Part shown: piece by piece, positions 58,469 to 64,000 of the stretch
How the letters are laid out: every line of letters starts with the position of its first letter
How positions within the stretch are numbered: position 1 is the stretch's first letter
DNA from: Hydractinia symbiolongicarpus
Taxonomy: Eukaryota; Cnidaria; Hydrozoa; Anthoathecata; Hydractiniidae
Reading direction: 5' to 3'
Assembly (NCBI RefSeq): GCF_029227915.1
Contig: NC_079878.1
Coordinates: forward strand, 22,655,501 to 22,719,500
DNA length: 64,000 nt
Program-made: the position numbers and the translations under genes
The notes under the pieces: generated by a model
What the model was told of the DNA's origin: nothing
The model's database searches: none
Seen by the model: the letters and a program-made list of their open reading frames with translations, nothing else

Positions 58469-58633
58469 CTCTTCAACGTTAGAAGGAATTAAAGATGGGA
58501 TCAAATTTTTAGAGTCAAAGAAGACAAGGTCAGCATCAGTGAGAGATGTCAAGGAGCTCGCTATAATGTTACGGCAACACCCATCGAGCCGGACTTGCCG
58601 CCCATTACTACGACCGGTGGCTCAAGGTTGAAA
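58469..58633 (-). pseudogene. vWA-domain gene, MIDAS exon, frameshifted
   Basis: Acceptor TTTTTGTTTTAG and donor GTTTGT bound 165 bases. The start reads FNLEPPVVVMGGKSGSMGVA, where the vWA MIDAS DxSxS motif appears as GKSGS: the metal-binding Asp position is Gly. A one-base-type frameshift follows, after which another frame reads IIASSLTSLTDADLVFFDS up to SNVEE. Both the lost Asp and the shift argue against function. Confidence 0.7.
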
Positions 58634-60072
58634 CTAAAACAAAAATAAAAAAAATAATACAGCATTAAATCAGGCGCAAAATGAAACAACGTCCGTCATT
58701 CGAAGTTTTACCTGATCCTTTTGGCCCTTTTTTACGTTTCGGCAATTAGGAATTTCAAATATTCATCCATCTTTCTTTTAAGTATTTTTCCATTCTCACT
58801 GTCAAAAATTGACAATGAGAATGGAAAACATCATTTTGATGTAACCTTCTTGTACATCAAACATCATCTTTTGATCTACAAGAAAGTTACTTTTTGTATA
58901 AACAAAAAGTAACTTTCTCGGTAATCTGGATGAATTATTATGAAATTTTAAATTTTTGGACTTTCTGGAGGAAAGATGGAAAGTGTTGTTCTTTTCTCCA
59001 AGGTTGTATGAATATTTTTATGCACATAGTAAAAATGTACTGGGCTTTTCGATTAGCATTTGAGGCATTCATTTTACAGCTACTTCAAAGAAAAATGAAC
59101 ATATCCACTATGCACAATACAGATGAAATTAGTCTATATAAGAGGTTTTTTTACATCTAACTCGTTTGCAAGATTTTTTACCATTTCCAACGTTTATGTT
59201 TCACCATATGGCTTGTCATCAGGTTAGGAAACATAAATATGTCATCTTGGACTAAATAATGTCATTTTTTATTCTAGCTGTACTCTACTGTGTTAATACA
59301 CATTTGCGCCACATTTTGTGTCCAGCATTCCAAAAAGGGTTTGCAATTTGTGCTTCACAAATCTTTTTTTTGGAAGTTGGGAATCCAATTATCAAACTAT
59401 CAGTAAAAATCGCAAGCTCATAAACACTAATATTATATATTTTATCAGTTTTTTGTGTCATGATGCCACATTTGTTAGTCTAGCTTGTATTTTACTAAAT
59501 ATTGCAAATATGTCAAGCGTAAATATAAATACAGCTGGTATGATTTTGTTCATTAGTTCAGAAATTTGCAAAACTAAACTGATTGGTTTAAAAAACAATT
59601 GAATTAAAAGATTTAATCCACCCAGCTGCTACACATGTTGTAGTATAAAAAAAATATGACACATCGCAACTTTGACTTAATCAGATATGGACAATAACTG
59701 ACATTCTTTTTATAATGCATACCCAACCTCTCCCATGGCCTGGTTGTGCTTGTATATAACTTGTATGAATGCATTTTTCTTGTAGTGTGCAAAAGGGATT
59801 GGAAGGTTGAAGTCTCGCTTTTTTGAAAATTGTTTAAGCTGTTACATGGTCAGTAAATTTAATAGTGGAATTAATATATACTAGTAAGTAAGTAAGTAAG
59901 TAATAATTGAGTTTGTATTCTTGATTTAAAATTGTGGTTAATTAAACTCCAGTTAATCAAAATTCAGTGAATTAAGGCCTGAATATGCACAGGTTTATTC
60001 CAACATATTCCGAGGACTCATCTAAGTAGGTAGCAACTGTGATGATGAAGACAGAAGATTTTGTTTACTTAC
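58634..60072. other. Intron or spacer of the vWA pseudogene, with hairpins
   Basis: Contains the hairpin cluster at 58786-58918 and a GTAA simple repeat at 59884-59902. Other exons of the gene may be lost or unrecognised here. A CACCCAGCTGCT patch near 59620 also occurs at 4131. Confidence 0.45.
58786..58918. repeat. Cluster of adjacent hairpins
   Basis: 58786-58805 pairs with 58809-58828 (20 bp, one mismatch). 58881-58897 pairs exactly with 58902-58918 (17 bp, four-base loop). Between them, GTAACCTTCTTGTA at 58841 pairs imperfectly with TACAAGAAAGTTAC at 58877. The arms share GTAAC..CTT motifs, so the hairpins overlap in alternative folds. Confidence 0.85.
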
Positions 60073-60516
60073 TGCTAAAGCTTGTGCTTTCAGTGTGCCT
60101 ATACGAGACTTAAAAGCCGCCAATTTCTTTTTCTTGTTGCATCCTTGAGCTTCTAGACGGCACAAAAGTTTCTCTTAGGCTCTTCCCTCCCGTCTTAAAT
60201 CCAGCATGGTAATTGCACGCAAGACTTCCTTGATGTGAAACATTTCATTAGGTATCTTCAGCAAAAAATTAGCCATGGGGTAATCCTTTCGAGCCCAAGC
60301 AGCAGCAAGAGCTAACCATTTACAATTCTCCAATAATTGAATGTTACTCGTACACAGTACATGTAAACATGCAAAGTACCTTTGTGGGAACTTATTTTGA
60401 GCTTCATATATAAAGTGTGATATAAAGTTTGAAGGCCAAGTAAAAAGATTTTTTATAGCAACATCAGCATTTTCATCATCTCCTACACAAACATAAAATG
60501 TAGAATAGGCAACAGA
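60073..60516 (-). pseudogene. vWA-domain gene, helical exon with in-frame stop
   Basis: Acceptor TTGTTTGCAG and donor GTAAGT bound 148 codons in one frame. It reads SVAYSTFYVCVGDDENADVA, then LFTWPSNFISHFIYEAQNKF, CKWLALAAAWARKDY, and ends LAAFKSRIGTLKAQALA. A TAA at 60175-60177 interrupts the otherwise open exon, and coding-quality sequence continues on both sides. The peptide is helical and rich in W and A. I do not recognise this part alone, but its position suggests the N-terminal region of the vWA protein, as in helical-repeat plus vWA proteins. Confidence 0.65.
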
Positions 60517-60597
60517 CTGCAAACAACAATGTACAATGTTAAGATTGCTTTTTCAAAAAGGTTTAGACCTTTTTTGGTCTGGTGTATATCACTGGGA

Positions 60598-60615
60598 GGG
60601 GGGGGGGGGGGGGGG
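60598..60615 (+). repeat. 18-base G run
   Basis: Uninterrupted G18, lying in the predicted intron between the first two vWA-gene exons. On the coding strand it is a C run. Confidence 0.9.
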
Positions 60616-60688
60616 TGTCTGCACAACATAAATTAGAAATTACTTATGCTTAGGTGGCAAATTTGTAGAAAGACCTAATACCAACTAC

Positions 60689-60838
60689 AAACAATTTCCA
60701 GGTCAAATTTAATTCTTTACCAGGATTCCAGCCAACATAATTGCCTTCCTCAGTGTTCACTTCTGTAAGATTAGGTTCATCACTAGGTACTGTATGTGGT
60801 CTTCTTCTTTTTCTTCCTTGCTTTTTGACACGTACCAT
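60689..60838 (-). pseudogene. vWA-domain gene, probable first exon
   Basis: ATG at 60838 opens a basic N-terminus (MVRVKKQGRKRRRPHTVPSD), followed by ETEEGNYVGWNP-like acidic sequence. A donor GTAG after 60689 leaves phase 0, as the next exon needs. The stronger-looking donor GTAAAG after 60721 leaves phase 1 and would not fit. KKQGRKRRR could act as a nuclear signal. The link to the next exon is inferred from phase and order. Confidence 0.45.
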
Positions 60839-60839
60839 G

Positions 60840-61605
60840 TTGATAAAACTATAAAATTTGTTAATAGATGACTTGCCAATGGATACAAAGGTGCATGAAA
60901 TGTACACGTGCTTGTATAGGTATAAAGCAGAGCCATATGGTGTAAAATATCTTCTATTGGAATACATGCATACCTCTTAGAAGCACAAAATCCAAAAGGC
61001 ACAGATATCCGTTTTTCTAACAATTAGAAGCGAATACTGAACTGCTGTTTACATTTTCTACCCACAGGAACAAGTGAAAATGTCCACTGTTAACAACAAA
61101 TCAAAAGGGAAAGTGGTCTATACTACCTTTTTAACTTTTTTAGTGATTGACAATCTGATGTTAATTTGTATTTTATTCATTATCGCCCTTTCAAACTTGA
61201 GATACTTACGCCTTTAGATGGCAGAATAATAGAGACAAAATTCCATATTTATGTTATCCGAAACAAACCATGGTTGAGTATATAGTATAGCTGTTTGGTA
61301 TCAGCTTATTAAAGTTTTGTCTTATATATATGTTCCGTAAGTATACATACTTGAGTGCAGGGGTGTAATAAGTTTCTTTCCTTTTTTTTAGGTTACAAAT
61401 CGCCAAGACTAACTAGGTGATTTGTTAACTAATTATGCTACTAAAAACTATGATTTCTTTGATTATTTTTAAAGAATCTACAGCAATGCTCTCACTTTCT
61501 ACAATCCCAGTAATGGTTTTTACAAGATCTATGCTGATGTATTTGCTTACTGCAATCCTCTTTTAATTATTCTTATAGGATCTATGGTGATAATATCGCT
61601 TCTTA
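60840..61605. other. Non-coding stretch
   Basis: No exon supported. It would hold the promoter of the vWA locus. Confidence 0.35.
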
Positions 61606-61611
61606 CAATGC

Positions 61612-61853
61612 GATTTTGAGATTTATAATACAATTTGCAGCAATATTTTGGTTTCATGCGATCCCATGTTGCATGACCATGCATGTGCACAGGCAAAAAG
61701 TTCAAAAGTAACGATTAAATATATTAATTAAAAAACAACTGAGATTTTGAGATTTATAATACAATTTGCAGCAATATTTTGGTTTCATGCGATCCCATGT
61801 TGCATGCCCATGCATGTGCACAGGCAAAAAGTTCAAAAGTAACGATTAAATGT
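61612..61853 (+). repeat. 131-bp tandem duplication
   Basis: The 110-base block GATTTTGAGATTTATAATAC ... AAAGTAACGATTAAAT occurs at 61612 and 61743 with one clear substitution (GCATGACCAT against GCATGCCCAT). The spacing is 131 bases. A further TAACGATTAAATG follows, a small third repeat. The near-identity indicates a recent event. Confidence 0.9.
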
Positions 61854-61859
61854 AACGAT

Positions 61860-62480
61860 TAAATGTTATTAACGACTGTTTTTTGTTAACAAAAGCATCA
61901 CAAGGAATGGCAAAAAACGCCTTATGTAAAACTGTTTTCATGGTCTTGCCTATCGACCCCCGTGTGGTTTAGCCTGTTGCGCCATCACGCGTAATACTTT
62001 CGATAGATGCTTAGAAGTGTAAAAATAGGACTTAATAACCTTAAAAATATGACCAATGTATACATCTAAATATATTATTCGAAATATCTGTTAAATTGGA
62101 ATAAAATAATAAACTTAAGATTAGCTAAAAAATTTATAGAAAATTTATATTACGCTTGTTCTAATAATAGCTACTGCATGCTTTGTAGTCAGTAATTTTC
62201 ACTGGATTTTCTTAGAACAGAAAGAAAAATGGCTCAGGCTTTATTTAGCAGCATTATAGGGTATATATGTATTTTAAGTGGATAATTTTGTTTTATTTTA
62301 ACAAAGACACAGCCTAATAGCTAGGTAGTAACGAAACAATCACAAATAAAACAGTAATTTTGAAATTTCGTTTAAGGGGATATTCTGTACGCAGTCTTTT
62401 ACGTTGTAATAAGACTATATAAAGTTCAAGCCGTGGAGGTTTGAAACGAGGCTGTTTTTCATTCAATGAAAAGATATAAC
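61860..62480. other. Non-coding stretch
   Basis: Nothing supported. Confidence 0.4.
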
Positions 62481-63181
62481 TGTTCTGCCCAATCTTAGGA
62501 CGCTACCCAATTTTTGGACATAAAATTGCCCAGTCTTAAGACTGGCCGGCCAGTCTTAAGACTGGGCAGGGCGTCACAAGATTGGGCAAAAGAACATGTT
62601 AGGCCCATCTTTGGCGGCGTTTAGATTTTAAGGAAGGGATGCACCACACGAGCTCTGTTTTTTGCGACTCCCAACAAACATTCTTAGGCACATTAAAACA
62701 TCATATTTTGGGTACTGTTGAATTGACCTGGCCTGTTTTTGGACACATTAGAGTGAAAATCGTAGCTAGCTAGCTAGGTAGCTGGTAGAGGAGCATGTGT
62801 TATACATTTAGCATTTATATACAGCTTAAAGTAGTGGCTAAATTTTAAAAATAAAATGTTTATATTTATGAAGTATCAGAAAAATCGTATTCAACCATAT
62901 TATTAGTTAGCTAGATGTAATATCATAGTCTATAGAAGAAAAACTATGCTAAAATGGTTGAGTAGTTTCAATTTTTTATACATAAAATACATGGTATATA
63001 TAAATTTTTGGCTTTTGATTTTCCAAGAAAAGTTTCAATTTAAAGTTCCTATTAAGAGGTAAATTCTAAAAATTTTATTGTTCTGTTTGTCTTCCACAAT
63101 TGTTCTAAGATTGGGCATGTACGTCCATAGATTGGGCAGTCCAGTCTTAAGACGGGGCGCGTTTCAAGATTGGGCAGAACA
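62481..63181. mobile_element. 701-bp MITE with 16-bp inverted termini
   Basis: TGTTCTGCCCAATCTT (62481-62496) is the exact reverse complement of 63166-63181. TAAC stands on both outer sides (62477-62480 and 63182-63185), a possible 4-bp target duplication. Subterminal copies of GCCCAATCTT or AAGATTGGGC and of CAGTCTTAAGACTGG lie at both ends. No coding capacity. Confidence 0.75.
62527..62568. repeat. 42-bp perfect palindrome
   Basis: 62527-62547 is the exact reverse complement of 62548-62568 with no spacer, centred on GGCC|GGCC. Each arm also contains the smaller palindrome CAGTCTTAAGACTG. It lies just inside the left terminus of the MITE. Confidence 0.92.
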
Positions 63182-63185
63182 TAAC

Positions 63186-63615
63186 CATCACTTTTTTATG
63201 ACAACATCACTTGTTGTTTACTGCTGTTTATGTTGGACCACCAGTGCACGTTTTTATTAACTTGTAATGGATGTTTTTATGTAAGAAATCATTGATTAGT
63301 CGTCTTTCAAAGGCTAGCTACCTCCCACTTTTTCTCATATTCTAGATAATGTTAAACCACTACAGAATTTAATAATTATTTTGCATAATTTGTTAATAAT
63401 CACTTAGCTAGAAATATGGCTTTCTTTTTTGTCATTTTTTATGAAATTTGCTACCTTCTTCCGTAATGGTGACTTTTTCTCCAAAATGATCTAGTTCAGC
63501 GGACACAAGAAAAATGTAAACAAATGACGCATATAGATTTCAACCTCTTTTCCAGACCCTGTTGTCTTTTTCTTCATTTATACACAGCAAGATAAACCTA
63601 CCAATCATTTCCTAA
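63186..63615. other. Non-coding stretch
   Basis: No gene or repeat boundary recognised. Confidence 0.4.
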
Positions 63616-63619
63616 TTTG

Positions 63620-64000
63620 CTGTAAGAAGTAGGATCTTAAAAATCGCTGTTTGGAACAAGAAAGCAATCCTGTGAAGGTTATAACTTGCCATGTTTTGTC
63701 TCAAAATGACCAAAAATGATACCACCAAACTTCAAAAATGGCGTATTTCTTTCTAACTTGCAAGTAGGCCTTGCTTTAAAGGTTAAAAATTGCTGTTTCG
63801 TTCAAAAAAAGACCAAAAAATGATACTATGAAACTTAAAATTGTCGTATTTTGTTTGAAAATAAGAAGAAAACAATCCTACAAAGCTTAAAAGTCCCTGA
63901 TAACTCTACGAAGCCTAAAAATTACCTTAATTTTGTTCTAAAATGGTAAGGAAACCATACCAAGGTGTTTAAAAATTGCTGTATTTTATGACAGAAAAAA
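63620..64000 (+). repeat. Degenerate tandem repeat running off the window
   Basis: Variants of 'TTAAAAATTGCTGT.TT..TTCAAAA..GAC.A.AAA..ATAC..C.AA.CTT' recur about every 65-90 bases from 63635 to the window end. The units are too diverged to fix a period by eye. Confidence 0.5.

Noticed and set aside
59884-59902. GTAA simple repeat as a splice-donor cluster
   Set aside because: It is a microsatellite with no adjoining coding sequence.
1-64000. CRISPR array, bacterial operons or ribosome-binding sites
   Set aside because: No regularly spaced short repeats, and gene structure is eukaryotic throughout.

Overview
This 64 kb window is AT-rich metazoan nuclear DNA, most likely from a cnidarian or another early-branching animal. 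The evidence is spliceosomal introns (GT..AG with pyrimidine-rich acceptors), AATAAA polyadenylation signals, eukaryotic tRNA-Pro genes with internal A and B boxes, and a mixed repeat load: copia, LINE, Penelope-like, Helitron-like, pogo/Tigger-like and other MITE families. I see no prokaryotic organisation. The species cannot be named from the sequence alone. Genes are sparse and most of the window is non-coding or degraded repeat.

Layout. 1-5 kb: two tRNA-Pro(UGG) loci inside a direct duplication. 5.0-9.4 kb: a degenerate copia LTR retrotransposon, with LTRs, a tRNA-iMet-type primer site and a gag-pol frame broken by three stops and a frameshift. 10.8 kb: a third tRNA-Pro. 13.1-15.2 kb: a single-exon gene for a 721-residue protein made of two complete arrestin units in tandem. 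18.0-18.3 kb: the terminal exon of an unrecognised minus-strand gene. 19.7-29 kb: four tRNA-Pro genes, each in a related unit of about 1-1.5 kb, interleaved with a Tigger-like MITE and a dead LINE. 29.5 kb: a relic of a GIY-YIG (Penelope-like) endonuclease. 33.0-34.4 kb: a spliced minus-strand gene for an unrecognised protein. 35.2 kb: a possible HECT C-lobe relic. 40.7-43 and 49.6-52.9 kb: a direct duplication carrying a two-exon four-transmembrane (MS4A-like) gene, intact in the 50-52 kb copy and dead in the 41-42 kb copy. 44.3-44.8 kb: a second Penelope-like 3' end. 46.6-48 kb: a second dead LINE. 48.5-54.6 kb: more direct duplications. 58.2-60.8 kb: a broken minus-strand gene with a C-terminal von Willebrand A domain. 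62.5-63.2 kb: a 701-bp MITE with a 16-bp inverted repeat. 63.6-64 kb: a degenerate tandem repeat running off the window.

The genes do not form a pathway. The main theme is local segmental duplication: seven tRNA-Pro loci in the same orientation, a four-TM gene with one live and one dead copy, and an internally duplicated arrestin. Intact-looking coding loci are the double arrestin, the four-TM gene at 50-52 kb, the 33-34 kb orphan gene and the terminal exon at 18 kb. The other coding similarities are relics.
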